From NCBI GenBank assembly GCA_018894105.1, contig CM032133.1:19668501-19732500 (forward strand): 64,000 nucleotides of DNA. The letters are read 5' to 3'. Shown here one piece after another: positions 24,720 through 37,735 of this stretch. The DNA is from Jacaranda mimosifolia (Eukaryota > Streptophyta > Magnoliopsida > Lamiales > Bignoniaceae). Within the stretch, counting starts at the first letter, position 1. Every line of letters starts with the position of its first letter. The notes below the pieces were generated by a model. The model saw nothing but the letters and a program-made list of their open reading frames with translations, did not search any database and was not told the DNA's origin. A program made the translations under genes and the position numbers.

Positions 24720-27700
24720 TAGGGTGGCAATTTCTAACCCAACCCAACAACTAGCACAAAGTTAATGGGTTGGGTTGAAATCTGGTAGAGCCAAGATACA
24801 ATCCAAAAGTTTTGGGGTAGGGTCACGGGTTGACCTGACCAACCCGAAATTGCTTTTCGATCTACCCATCAACCCAATTCAATCTAACCCACATAATATA
24901 AAATATATATATATATATATAAGTTAGATACTTAAAACAAATAAAAGCCTAAAATGCCCAAAAAAAGGTCAAAAGGAAGGAAGCCCTAGTTTTATTTCTT
25001 TCTTATGCCCAGTTGCCATACACCTTTTCCCCTTTACTTTTAATTTTTTCTTCCACTTGGCTCTTGAGGAAACCCTAATTTTTTTCAAGTTCAACAGCTT
25101 AGTTATAGGTTTTTGAAAATTTAGGCCTTGTAAAAAATTATTTTTTCGATATTGTGTGGTGCATGAAGAATTGAATTTTAAAAAGGTTCTTACAGGTGGC
25201 ATAAATCTTTAACAAAAAAGAATATGGTTGTTTTTCTCAATAGTGAAAAATGCATTCTCCAAAAGATAATGGATATATAAATCATGGTTTTGACAAACAA
25301 GGATAGAAATTAAAGTTTGCTATTTTTCTCTTTGTGTTTTTATTTTATGTTTGAACAATTGCTTAAAAATTCAATAACTTGATAAAATAATTGCTTCATA
25401 TACTGAAAACGATTCTGCCCAAAAGAAAAGATAAATTTTGAGAGAAAAAAATCGCCAACTCTAAACGGAGGTAAAAGAAATGGTGGAACAGCTACACATC
25501 ACTACACAATACTTATCTCTTTCCAGTTGATATTTTCTTGTTATATGATTTTTAGAAGAAAAAGGAAAAATATGTTTATTCTGTTCATAAATTTTTAATT
25601 AGTGTCATTTTAATTAGAATAAAAATGCAATACATATAATGTTCATTATATGTAATGACAGTAATGTAAAGGAGGTGAGCCAATGGCTGCTACTGTTTTT
25701 GTTGAAGAAATCACATATGTGGGGTTACTCTGAATCAGAAATATATTTAAGCAAAAATTTAGTTTTGCAAATCTGCTATGTTTAATTCCAAATTTTATGC
25801 TATGTTTGACAAGGCATATTTATAAATCTAATAACTTAATGTGAAACTTATTTATTATATATATATATATTTGTTAGATTGAAGAGAGAAAATTTACAAT
25901 CAGTCGATCATATTGATGCGAATGAGGTTGAGGTTAATAGCATTGATTTACCAAAGGAAGATAACAAGAGAGATGTGATGAAAGGAAAATACAAAGGAAA
26001 GAGAAAGCGTCAAAACAAGTCAACATGGTAGCAATACTTTGATATTCTTCCTTGCAAAGATGAGGAAGAATTCAATGACACAGGTAATGTAAAAACGACA
26101 TGTTACTATTTAATGTCCTAGAAGGTATACTCATGATATTGTTCAAACCTTACTAGAGGTTGGTGAGAAAGATATTGGCACTCGATCACAAGTATTTAGT
26201 CAAGAGAGCTTCAGGGAATTAGTGGTCTTAGCAATTGTCAAGCATGAATTACCATTTCGGTTTGTGGAATATGAGGTTGTTAGAGCCATCTTTGCCTATT
26301 TGCAAACTCAGGCCAATGTTTTCACTGGAAATATTGCTAAGGCAGATGTACTTAAAATGCATAAGATGAAACTGGCTGGTTTTGGTCAATAGTTGCATTC
26401 ATGTCATGGCAAAATTTGTTTTACATTTGATTTATGGATTTCAATTGCTACTAATTGGTATATATATACTTGACTGCTCACTATATAGATTCTAAATGGG
26501 TTTTGCAAAAAAAAAATCCTTAATTTCTCTTATATGCCTCTACCACACTCTGGTGTTGCATTGTCTGAATAGATTCATAGTTTGCTAAAAAGTTAGAGGA
26601 TTAATGAGAAAGTGTTTACAATGACTTTAGATAATGCTGCTACGTATGATGCTTTTGTTGATGTGTTAAAAATCCAACTTAGTTTGAAAGTTGCATTGGT
26701 GAGTACTGGAGAGTTTTTACATGTTCGTTGTTGTACTCACATTCTTAACTTGATAGTACAAGAGGGAAGAGAATCGATGGTTCTGTTGATCAAATTCGAG
26801 AGTGTGTGAAATATGTCAAAGGTTCTCAAGTAAGGAAGAAAATTTTTTAGAATGTGTTGCACAAATATCTCTTGATTCTGGGAAAGCTCTAGGGCATGAT
26901 GTTCCTTCTAGATGGAATTCTACTTGTATGGTGCTTTCTAATGCTCTATGCTACTGCCATGCCTTCAATAATTTGCACTTGAGTGATTCTAGTTTTATAC
27001 ATTATTCAAGTGCTGATGAATAGGGACAAGTTGAAAAAAATTGCAAGTTTCTTCAACTCTTTTGTGAAACAACAAATTTATTTTCTTGTGTAAAGTATCC
27101 TACTATGAACTTGTACTTTCCTTGAATATTCATGATACAATTGACACTAAATCAAGAGAAGGAAAGTTAGAATGATTTCATGAAACAAATGGCTTCACAG
27201 ATGTATGAAAAGTTTGATAGTTATTGGAAATAGTATTCTATTTTGTTGGCTATTACAGTGGTATTTGATTTGAGATACCAAATTCAATTTATAGAGTTTT
27301 GGTATAACAAATTTTATAGTGTTAGATCTAAAGAATGCTTGCAAATAAAGGATTTTTTTTTTTTATTTGGTGTGGACTTGGGGAATTCTAACAAGTCAGC
27401 TACAAGTGTTTCATCTTCTTCTCACGATAGTTTGATGATAATATTTCTCAAACTTCAAACATAGGCAACATGGATGTATTGGAGGTAATTGTGTAATGTT
27501 TTAGTATTTTTTCTTAATATACTATCTTAAAAAATTATTATTTATTGAAACATTTTTAATAGTATGATTGTAGGAATTCGACATACTTGAAAGCTCAGAA
27601 TTCATTTCAAGTGCACAAAAAAGTGTATTAAAACTCTATTTGATTAGCTTAGAATTGATGGAAATGCTAAACTTGATGTTCTTAGTTATTGGAAAGCTCA

Positions 27701-28817
27701 CCAGTTTCTATATCCTAAGCTAGCTCAAATGGCAAGAGATATCTTGAGTGTTCCTATTTCTATAGTTGCATCCGAATCAGCTTTTAGCACTAGTGGTAGA
27801 ATTTTTGATCAATACCGTAGTTCACTCAAGCCTGATGTTGTTGAGGCTTTGGTTTGGTGTTACTATTTCTATTAATTATGGAATTGTTTGCATATTAATT
27901 TTTAACTTTTTTTGCTTTCTTGTCATAGATTCTGAACATATTAAATTGGATTAATTGACTGAAACATAACGAATATGGCTTTTACTGGCACTGATGCTAA
28001 GTCTAGTACTACACTTGATAACTCATTCATGGATCTTGATTGATGCTTTCTACTTCTTGGAATTTGGTAAGTTATGAATTTTTCTATTTTCAATTTCATA
28101 TATTTTTTATGTTTAATTGTATTTTTCTTTGTTCTACTAGTTTAATCTTAGAGATTTGGACATGGAAAAAAGTGGAAAATGGTGACTGCAAACTAGAAAT
28201 TAGATGAACTTTTGGAGTTATGTTTTTGATGATTTTGTTCAATTTATGATTTTAATTCATGGAAAACTAGAGTTTTTAGCTTTTGAGTTATGGTTACACT
28301 ATGACGTATTCAACAATTTTTACACTACAATGGTTTTCTATTTTGCTTTTGGTTGGAGAATCATGTCATTTTTATCATCATATGCAAATGTTAGTATGTT
28401 GCTGCAAAAATTAGAAAGGTCTTATGTGATTTGTGATGCAAAAAGTATAGACCTTCAAATCTACCAAATTAATACCCATTGAAATATTATTCATATTGTA
28501 AAAATATTTATATGATGCATCTTATTCCTACAATGTACAATGAAAATGGATGAAATCAAATAAAAAATAACAACAAGCAGTGTAAAATATGTTTTGCACT
28601 ATCATTTTCATGATAGGTTGTGTGGGTTGTGAGTTTTTAGGTTGTTGGGTCAACCCAATTTATAGTTAGATTGACATGGGTTGGCTTGATACAGAGTGGG
28701 TTAGATTTGGGTTTAGACTTATCAGGTTGAAGACTAAATGAGTTGGTTCGGATTGAGCACATTTATGTGATATTCCTACGTTGACTCAACATGAACCTAC
28801 CTGAATTGCTGCCCTTA
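24720..28817 (+). mobile_element. hAT element (Ac-like, RICESLEEPER type) in the LTR element
   Basis: The left end TAGGGTGGCAATTT pairs with the complement of the right end, TAAGGGCAGCAATTC. The flanks AATTAGGA (24712-24719) and ATTGAGGA (28818-28825) are a decayed 8-base duplication. Both subterminal regions carry AACCC/GGGTT repeats. The element is 4.1 kb with a plus-strand transposase remnant. A 944-base relative with the same ends lies at 54184-55127. Confidence 0.8.
25877..27955 (+). pseudogene. Ac-like hAT transposase remnant
   Basis: Fragments in order: a basic N-terminus before a lost BED finger (KGKYKGKRKRQNKSTW, followed by a stop); about 26160-26400 (FRELVVLAIVKHELPFRFVE, then FGQ-stop); an RNase H-like core at 26600-26800 (VFTMTLDNAATYDAFVDVLK, FLHVRCCTHILNLIVQEG); DVPSRWNSTCMVLSNAL at 26900-26945; and the C-terminal dimerisation domain at 27670-27860 (LSYWKAHQFLYPKLAQMARD, VASESAFSTSGRIFDQYRSS). 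The SAFSTSGR motif is diagnostic of this family. Several stops, frameshifts and a T10 run near 27355 break the frame. Parts of an intron-containing gene may be hidden between fragments. Inactive. Confidence 0.85.
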
Positions 28818-29868
28818 ATTGAGGACTTGTTGCTACTTAACTCCAATGTCCTAGTAAATTTTTCAACCAGAGAGTCTAGTGGGACTTTAGAGGCTGACAC
28901 TGATGCCATGGTGGATGAAGCTCCAAAGGAATAGATGAAGACTTAGAGTAGGAGTTACATTTAGTATTTACTTTTTTCTTTGTTTAGGACTACTTTGTGT
29001 TTTTACTTTTGCATAAGTAGTACTATGATTCATTTTCAGCTTCTTATTTCATGAGGCTAAGTGTTGGGTAGATGTTTTTCATACTCTTTAATGTCACCGG
29101 GCCTTATATCTTTTCATTTATGGAAGTGTTCACAATTCGGATTTATTTATATACTTAGTTATTTGAATGACTTTTGAGTATTGTTGTGGTTTTGATGTTA
29201 ATTGATGCTCAATGTGGGCCCATAAATAAGGCGTTTAAGTCTCTCTTAACTTTTTTTCTCTCCTTTTTGTGTGACTTCTCGAAGGTTGGCAATTTTCATC
29301 CCATGCCTTCATCAAGATAGATAGGCAAAAGGGAATGAGTTTAGGGAGAGCAACGACTAAAGAGAGGTATTAGCTTTCTGTCCCTCTTAAGCGTTATGGC
29401 ACCAACAAATGGTCTGAACTCTAGTGACAGTGGGTAGTTGTCATGATAACTCAACTTGGATGGATGATTGTACGTCCACCTATTGAGGTAAAGAAGGAGC
29501 GATATCTCACTCTGAGTTAGTTCTTCAATTTTTTCCTCTCAAGGAATGACAAAGCTTCCCAGCACCAACGAGAAGACTGCAGTTATTCCTAAGCGCGGTG
29601 TTTTTCAGCATATTGGGCGACTGCTTTCATGGTAGCTTGCAGAGGTGTTCTACAACAATGCCTTCTATGCCTCTTGAGTCATTTGTAGTCTTGGTTCTCT
29701 AGGAGGTGGCTCGTACCTCGCACCGGACATTACTATACCTCAAGCTGGTTGTTCTCTATGTTCTCAGATCTTAAGATAACTTGGTTACGGGGATCTCGAG
29801 CTTTAGAGCTCATCTGTATTTCAGCATTCATTCTTCTCAAGTAAGAGCTTCCACAAATGGCAACAAGA

Positions 29869-30184
29869 TGCTGCTACTTAGAAATAGAGCTAATATCCTT
29901 TCCAAAAATTACCAAGTTTTATTGAGTTCGTTGCTCTGGAACGCATTAATAAGAGTTAGAGCTCTTGATTTTTTGTACAATTGAATTTTTGTATCCCATT
30001 TAACTTTGGGACTTGGTACTTATAGTCATTAATCCTTTAGTGGGCTTCGATCCACTTGGATCTAGATGTCCATCTTAGTGGGCTTTATTAATTGAGCTCT
30101 TTGACATTTTATTATTATTATTTAATTAATTGGGCCCTTTTAGTCTAAAGTTTACCTTTCTACCCCTAAAAACTTAGTTCGTCA
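29869..30184 (+). repeat. 3' LTR of the 17.9-30.2 kb element
   Basis: 316 bases from TGCTGCTACT to TTCGTCA, preceded by a short purine-rich stretch (CAACAAGA). It aligns with 17932-18242. Before it, 28940-29868 is non-coding element sequence with nothing I recognise. Confidence 0.65.
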
Positions 30185-30424
30185 ATCAAATTACTATGAA
30201 CTAATGGCCATTTTTTATTTTATATATGCAACAGAAAAGTTTAATAGTCATGGATTTATGCAATACTTAACAAATAAGGACAAATAAAAAACAACTTTTC
30301 TAATTGTTCTAGTTCAGAAACTTGTGTTCCCTCCAAGTAAGTTTTTCGGTATAGTAGAAATTGAATTAATTTATTATGGAACTAATTTTGCTTCTTATAA
30401 AATTCTATTTATTTATTTTCTATT

Positions 30425-32914
30425 TGTAAAAGTCTAGAAATATAATTACTCATCTAATTCTTTAAAACCTAATATTTATTTTAGATTCATGGTTATTCTC
30501 TATAATTTTAATCTTAACTCTATTCACAAACAAGATACTTGATTAGAAAATTTTAAGCTAACTTGTGTTCTTTAGATATAATATTTTTTGAGTTAATATT
30601 ATATATGAGGTGCTAAAGTATAAGACCAAAATTTATCAAGGACCATAAAATAATTATGTGAAATTCAGCTCTTTTATTTTATTATAACATATTTAATTGT
30701 CAAAATTGGAGGAGTTAAAATAAATACCAAAAAGTAAATTAATGAAGTATGAAAGGTGGCAATTTGAGACATAAGCTACAAGTTGCTCATTTTGGCTAAG
30801 CTTATTAAGGTTGCTTCTTAAATTATGCGCGTGTGTGTGTGTTTCCCCTTTCATTGCCAAACAAATTGATTGATTTTCAAAGCAAAAAAAGAAAAGGGTA
30901 AAACAAGAGAAAAGAGAAAAAAGGTAGAAACATCAATAAACAAGCTAGAATAAAAGAAAAGTGAGAATCAAACCCTTTGTTCCGAAAGGTGGCATTGGTC
31001 TAACTATTTCAAGGTATTTATTTTTTAATTTACATATATGCTTGCATATATATTCAATTTATTATTTAAATTATATATGGTTTTAATTACTTAATTTGGT
31101 AGAAAAAACCAATTGAAGTTGGTCATAAACCTAAGTAAGCTGGCAATGAAAAACTAAAGGGATTTATGAAGTTCAAATATGTGTAGATTTTATTTTTCTC
31201 AAAAATTTATGGCTATAAATATGTAAGCATGTCAAAGAAATAGATGAATTTAAGTGAAACCTAGATAATACAAGAGTTTAATTAAAAGAACTATATTCTG
31301 TGGTGAAAATTTTATTTTGGGATCAGGATGAAGTTAATGATGTTATCCCTCCATATATTAATTCTAAAATTACTAAATGATGTTTAATACATTTTACTAT
31401 TGCCAAGTGATAGGTAAAGCTAACCATAGAGGAAAATGGAACAAACATTTCATTAGAATGCTTTAGTTGGCTGAAAAGGAGAGTTAGGGCTAGATATATA
31501 TGTAAGTAGGATCAAAAAAATTATTCTGTTATTGAATATAGATCATATCTAAATAATTTTAAATTATTTCAAAAAATGGATAAGTAAAATAATAAAAGAA
31601 AAGTGAGAAATGAATGGTAGAATGAGAGAGAGAGAGGAAAAAAAAAAGAATTAAGAGAAAACATAGTTAATGAAGTTGATGAAGTACTCTTTAGTTAAAG
31701 TTTGAATACTTAGAATATTGTAGGATTAATTATGTATTGTCCTTAGTATATGAATTTTCACAAATTAAAGTTCGATTAATTAAACTCCATAGTAAATTTT
31801 AGTACTTATTTTGGATAGGTAGTATGCACAATGATTCATCTTATCTTAAAACATCGCACACGACAAAGCATGATGAGTGCATAACTTGAAGGACAATAAA
31901 TAACTTTTCCTATAAGGATTAATGAAATGCTATCATTATGAAATAGAAAAAATATTTATATCATTATATTGTGTTGGTTGTTATGTTATTTTGCATGCAA
32001 CATAATATATCAAATAACCAATTGAAATGTCCATCGACATAAACATGGTTTAGTCTTATCACCATAGAGGTGTTGTACTTTATCTCCACTTTAAATGCTT
32101 GATTTTTAGATCATGCTAAACAATAATATGCTTTGAGATTGTGACAAGCTTATTCGGGCCCCTGTAACATGAGTTTTGCACAAACTACTTGGGCAGCGTA
32201 GGGCATGCTGAGTGGGATGTGTACCTAATAGTCTTTTCCACAAATGTATAACACTGGAGACGTCATCAAGACAGGATCTTAGGACTTGCATGATCCTAGA
32301 TATATATACCGATAGCAAGATTGCGCCTTATCTGGAGCATTTGTGTTGATTGGATTAGTCAGATAAGGAAGACGAATTCAACAATCATTAGCTATATCTT
32401 ACTTTCTTAAAAATGACTTAATTGTTATATTATTTAACATTGCATGTATAATATACTCTAATCAGTCAACTAATATTCAGGTTGAAAAGCATATATACAC
32501 ATAGACACCAACATTACTAAGTTGTATTTGCAACTTACGTCTCTTTTACATATTTCATTCCCTTCAAGAACGAAAGGAGAGGAACTTGGCAAGAAAGTTG
32601 GTACAATGTAGCAACTTAGTACATATTTTGCTAGCTCTAATGGTACAAAAGCTAGTCGCTTACACTATGTTGTATATCCTGAAGAAACCAAACAAACCAA
32701 CTATGTTTAGTTATTTTGGTTCAAGTAGGACCAAAAAGAACATATTAATATTTTATGATAAATGCTAAAGCTTAATGTGAGTAGTAGTTTTGGGACTTTC
32801 CTATGAATATATTTATTTTAGGATAATTTTAAAAATTGGTTGAAACTGGATTCATATTTTATGTGCTCTATTTCCTAAAGAAGTTGAGTCATGATTATAT
32901 ATCGAATTGTGACA
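30425..32914 (+). repeat. 5' LTR of element A
   Basis: About 2.49 kb, TGTAAAAGTC to TTGTGACA. It is the inverted counterpart of 45144-47539. Landmarks shared with the complement of that LTR: TCTAGAAATATAATTACTC at the start, ATTTATGGCTATAAATATGT near 31205, AAATTTTAGTACTTATTTTGG near 31800, ATTCAGGTTGAAAAGCATAT near 32475, and CTATTTCCTAAAGAAG near 32870. It has no protein content. A (GT) run lies near 30830-30842. Confidence 0.8.
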
Positions 32915-33283
32915 ATTTAGTAGTAAATAGAAGAATTCTTATTCTACATATTCTAAGAGTATAACGAATTTCATTACCTATTGATTAACTCAACAGGGAG
33001 TAGAAAGTGGAAATTTTATTTTTGAAATGAAATAAGTCAATTTTTAAGTCAGGCCGATCCATATTATTCCAATGTGTTATGTTTTTATTGTGTATTTTAT
33101 TTATCTTTTGCACAAAAAGTTTTTGAATTCTCAGTAGAGAGAGATTTCCTAAGGAAAATGCTTTTAATGCTACCTAATATCCCTTCCTTTTTCAAGAATT
33201 TTTATGAATACAATTTTTTGATGTTGAAGTACATTTTTTTCAAAAAAATTCTATCAATATTCCACATAATTTCCTTTGAATTG
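32915..33283. other. Extra segment between the LTR end and primer site of element A
   Basis: In element B only six bases separate the LTR from the primer-binding site; here about 360 bases intervene. The sequences bordering the extra DNA are similar (TTTAGTAGTA at 32916-32925 and TTGAGTTGATA near 33281-33291), as if a site like TTTAGTGGTA had been duplicated on insertion. The segment is AT-rich, has a 71-codon frame (33074-33289) without recognisable content, and shows no terminal inverted repeats that I can see. Confidence 0.5.
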
Positions 33284-33285
33284 AG

Positions 33286-33547
33286 TTGATATCAAAGCTT
33301 AGGTTTGTACCAAAACTAACTAGAATAGGATCCTCACATAGTAGCCAAAATATGGATTGAGAAATCTAGATTGTATTATTTATAAGCTTGAAACTTTGAA
33401 GATGCTTGTGGTTTTGCGTAACTTTGGAATTATGATAAATCAATACTAAGAGGTCCACTAGCATTTGGTAATTATAATTGTGGCACTATACTCAAATTAT
33501 TAGTTTGGTAAAAGTTATATCGAGACTAAAAAATGTCCAGACTAGAC
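33286..33547 (+). other. Primer-site region and leader of element A
   Basis: TTGATATCAAAGC at 33286-33298 corresponds to the TGGTATCAGAGC primer site (complement of the initiator tRNA-Met end) of element B with three changes. The following bases match B's leader: AGAATAGGATCCTC, GATGCTTGTGGTTTTGC, AATTATGATAAATCA, TATAATTGTG. The hAT insertion at 33548 interrupts it. Confidence 0.7.
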
Positions 33548-36500
33548 TAGGAGTGCCAACTGGGCGGGGTGGGGACGGGGATAGCCCCCACGCCCCTACC
33601 CCACGAAGTGAAAATGCCTCTCATCCCTGCCCCATCCCCATGGTGGGTACCCATCCTCATTCCCCATTGGGAAGATAGGTACCCATTGATTTTTAATTTA
33701 TCAAATTCAGAAAAAAAATTTAGAAATAAAAGAAGTACTAAAATTTTTCCATAATGTAAATTACTTCCAAAATTAAATGATTGTCAAACATAAGTACAAC
33801 ACACGATATTTAATTATATTTTACAATAAAATATCAAAAGATAAATTATACATAAACATAAATTTCAAAAAAAGCATAACAATTCGTTAGTTCCTCCATT
33901 TAGCTTGACTCTTCCCAAGAGCTCTCTATTTAAATTAGCTCCTACAAAAAAATATGTATTTTATTAGAAGCAAAAATAATTCAACTAACCAAATATATTT
34001 CGATATTAATTTAAAAAATATTTACATCATCATGTTTGTCCTCTTTGATTGTGAAGCATTCAAAGTCCATTTCACTGAAATTATTTTAACTTGCAAATCA
34101 GTCCACAACCAATCCTGCGCACACATCAATGCCTCCAATGTATGTGGGTGATCTACTACGATGTGGAGTAATAAATCGTCCGAGTCCACTAGTAGTAAAA
34201 GCTGACTTTAAAGCAACTGTGGAAATTGGAATCGCTAAAAAATCTCTAGCAATCATCTGCAAAGTTGGGTATTTCAACCCGTTTGTTTTCCAACAAGCCA
34301 AAATATCAAACTCTTCATCAGTGCTAACAGGCAACACCTGCTCCTCCAAATAGTGGTCAAGCTCCGATTTGGTACTCATAGTCGCCGATTATTCACTCAC
34401 ATACATAGCAAAATTAGACTTCAAATTATCTTTTCTCCCAACTAAGCTTGTATCTGTCACATTTGACCTCAAAGACGAAGAACTACTCCCTTTTTGCTTG
34501 ATCTTGACCTCGTACTCCCTAACCAAATCTTGACAAATAGTTTTCACCTTCTCAATTTCAACAAATGCATTTTCTTCGTAAATTTGAGGAAAAAATAATT
34601 CAACACATCTTGTATCTCGGATATAATATTGTCGCTGCAACCATTACTCCGTTGATCACACCCCAATATTTGCCAAATTTGGCAACCATGATGGAAGTCA
34701 TCTCATAGATAATAGGGTTAAGATAATCTAGCCATTCTTTCAAAGCCAATCTAACTTCACAAATTTTTGGAAAATAAGCATTTGAAGTTGGATACAAGGT
34801 ACTACTAAACAATTCAGCAACACCATAAAACAAATCCAACCTAGTACAAATTTTCTTTGCCATCTCCCAATCATCTTCACTAGGCAAATATCTATACTGA
34901 GGTTCACGTTGTATCAAACGCTTAAATACTTCTTTATATGGTATAGCGACATCAAGCATAAAAAAAGTAAAATTCCACCTAGTTTTGCAATCAAGAACCA
35001 ACTTTTTGCTATAAGAAATATTTAATTGCTCATGTGTTTCTTTGAACTTTCCTCTCTCTTGGGTGTTGCTGTCCAATAATGAACACTCTCTAATTTTTTC
35101 AATAGTAACATAGATTATAGATAGCTCATCCTTTACAATCAAATTCAGTATACGAGCAAAACAACGCATGTGAAATAACTGACCACTCAAAATAAATGAT
35201 CTAGGTGAAATCTTTTGTAAAATGTGCACAACCATAGCATCATTTGTACAACAATTATCAACAGTCAAGGTAGACAAATTCTTATCTAGATTTCAATCCA
35301 TCAAACATTGTATTAGAACATCAGAAAGAGCAGCTGCAGTATGAGGAGCAGACACATAAATGAACCTAAAATAGAAAATATGCAAATAATTAAATAAATC
35401 ATACTAAGTCGCTAACCAAGAAAAAGAAAAAGAGATAGTAAATTTTACCTCACAATCCAACTTTGTAGGGTCCAAGAATCATCAATATAGTAAGTTGTGA
35501 TAGCTATATATCCTTTATTTTGGTTGCTAGCAGTCCACATATTAGTTGTTATTGCAATTCGACTTTGATTATTTGATAGCAACTTCATTGTCTTCGATTT
35601 CTCAATATCATAAATCTTCAAGATGTCACTTTTGATTGCATTACAAAAAACCACTTTCAATAGAGGTTGAAGAGCATTACAAAATTTCCTAAAACCAATA
35701 TGCTCAACTATGAAAATAGGATGCTCATGAAGAATGATCATGTGAGCAAGTTCTCTCCTAGCTGTGTCTTGATTAAATGAATATGCACCAATTACAACTG
35801 GTTTCCCAGAACTCAAAGTCTTTGTTTTGATTGTTGTTTGCCTTATATCCTGAGTTGTACGAAGCTTATAAGTCTTGAAGTGATCATGTAAATGTGAAGT
35901 GCCTTGCTGACTCTCACCTAAGAGCTTTGAGCCACAATAATTGCAAATGGCTTTTCATTTTCCATCTATCTTCACTCTTTTGAAATGATTCCAAACTGCT
36001 AAAGTTAATTTTCTTTCATTAATAGCACCATTATTTGGATCCGAGCATTGTGTTTCTGAAATTGCAATTGATGAACCTTCCAAATTAACGGGAGCTTCTG
36101 GTGATTCACCTAGAATTGGTGTTGGAATTTGATTGCTATCAATGGGATTCGAAGTTCCCTCGGTAGACATTCTAGCAATAAAATAAACCAATTAAAAGTA
36201 AGTTTATACATTTACATACTTTAAAAAGAATTAATAATAATAAAAATAAAAGATCAACATAAATAATGTTCAAAAAGAGCATCCTCCACTCGTATTATAG
36301 TCTTCTTATACAAGGTCATAGTTCAAAATGAACTTTTGTTTTTCTTCACACAGATACATCATCAGTTACGCCATTTTCTTTGTCCTAGAATTGTTAGTTC
36401 ATTTTAAACCTATTGATTGCATATCAATACGTGTGGCACTTTGTTGAATTTATAAAAGACGACACCAATTGTTAATTTATCTCCACTATAGATAGTTTAA

Positions 36501-37638
36501 ATATTGGATGCACTAATTTTAACAAAGGTTCTGCTTTTGTACTTGAGAAATTCTAATTGAAAATAATATTGAAGGCCCTTTGGCAAGTTAAAAAGAAATT
36601 CGATGTTTTAAGAAATTGTCAAGACAGAAAAAGTCAATAGAATTTCTTCATGTTAATGCCATGCAGTTTGATTTTGATTACTTCAAAAATGTCAATTTAT
36701 CCTGTATAACCATCAAATTTAGCAAACTAGATCACTAGAGTAAAGCCTGTTGTGGAGAAATTTCTAAAATCAATTCTTTTAGGAATGCCAATATCTAATA
36801 CAATCCTATTTGTTAACATGAGGGATATCAATGAATGACAAGCTACAACTTTATGTGTTTGTGTATCTTGTAACTATTTAGTTGAGGCTGGTCATTAGAA
36901 GACTGTTCAATGGATGAAGAAGTTTTCATTAAAGAACTTAGATACTATACCATTCTGAAACAACTGAAACTGGAAGGAAGACTGATGCTAGAAGCTTGTT
37001 GCATGACTTTCTCTATTGGCGATTAAGATAGTTAAATATAAGTAAAATTTTAGGGCAAAGTTCTAAATTCTTTGAATTAGAAATTAAGCAACAATAATGG
37101 CATATAAAATCGGGTCAAGGATGAAAATTAAGTAATAATCTGATAAGCAACAACAAATTGGGTCAAGGATGAAAATATAAGAAGCGTTAATGAATAAAGA
37201 GCACCTTCTCCAAGTTTTCGAAAATGTCGATTTTGTGTGTTGGCTGAGGACGAGAAGAAAACAGATCAACTTCCCGAGGTGTTGCTTTCCGATGTGTTGC
37301 TCTTCAACACTGCGTGTTGCTTTCTGATTTTGGTGCCTGTGAACTGGGACTGAGAATACAGAGAACGAGTGAGGGGGGTTGCGGATGCTGTGTGAAAGAA
37401 GGCAGCGGATGAAATGAAAAAAATAGGGTTTGATTGTTTTACATATATAAGGATATAATAGTAATTTAATTAAATTAACGAGTAACGGGTACTCGTGGGG
37501 ATGGGATCACATTTTAGCAAATGGGGATTAAATTGTACCCACCCCTATCCCCGCGGAGAGAAAATTTTTCCCGAATCAGCCCCATCGCGGGGAATTCCCT
37601 ATGGATACTCGTAGGGATGCGTAATTTTGCCATTCCTA
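33548..37638 (-). mobile_element. hAT element with perfect 8-base target duplication
   Basis: The ends TAGGAGTGCCAAC (33548-33560) and, on the complement, TAGGAATGGCAAAA (37625-37638) are flanked on both sides by GACTAGAC (33540-33547 and 37639-37646), an exact 8-base duplication. Both subterminal regions are very G/C-rich (GGGGTGGGGACGGGGAT on the left; CCCCATCGCGGGG on the right), in contrast to the AT-rich interior. 4,091 bases, with a nearly full-length minus-strand transposase. It is the least decayed hAT in the window. Confidence 0.95.
34098..36191 (-). pseudogene. Ac-like (RICESLEEPER) hAT transposase, few disabling mutations
   Basis: Read from 36191 downward. A Ser/Pro/Asn-rich N-terminus is followed by a BED finger (WNHFKRVKIDGK, then AICNYCGSKLL and HLHDHF), interrupted by TGA at 35955-35957 where the family has Trp. 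The core follows (RIAITTNMWTASNQNKGYIA). A spliceable 83-nt intron lies at 35366-35448. The next exon has a second TGA for Trp near 35292, then STLTVDNCCTNDAM and MRCFARILNLIVKD. Near 34610-34625 the frame shifts (YPRYKMC to VELFFPQIYEE). A TAA at about 34389 precedes the C-terminal dimerisation domain (YPTLQMIARDFLAIPISTVA, LKSAFTTSGLGRF). So there are three stops and one frameshift over about 650 codons. The start used is the first Met of the longest N-terminal frame; Met at 36170 is an alternative. Confidence 0.9.
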
Positions 37639-37735
37639 GACTAGACAAAATTGTTGTCTAGGTCTATTTTTATTTTTTAAGATGAAATATTTTTTACTAT
37701 TATTATTATGGTTTTAACATCTTGACCTTTTTAAT

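Larger units (their letters stand above)
17932..30184 (+). mobile_element. Non-autonomous LTR element with about 310-base LTRs, split by two hAT insertions
   Basis: Direct repeats at 17932-18242 and 29869-30184 align well (shared AGAGCTCTTGATTTTTTGT, TGGGCTTTATTAATT, ending TTCGTCA). They enclose 11.6 kb, of which about 8.1 kb is two hAT elements (18555-22584 and 24720-28817). Removing these leaves about 3.5 kb of internal sequence without RT, RNase H or integrase but with remnants of one long gag-like frame. I infer a LARD-type element mobilised in trans. The 5' border of the LTRs is uncertain by a few bases and I found no 5-base duplication. Confidence 0.65.

Noticed and set aside
31812..32914. 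A 1.1-kb solo LTR in this interval
   Set aside because: First suspected from similarity to 37993-39079, but the match to 45144-47539 continues upstream to 30425 and the primer site and leader follow downstream, so it is the full 5' LTR of element A.
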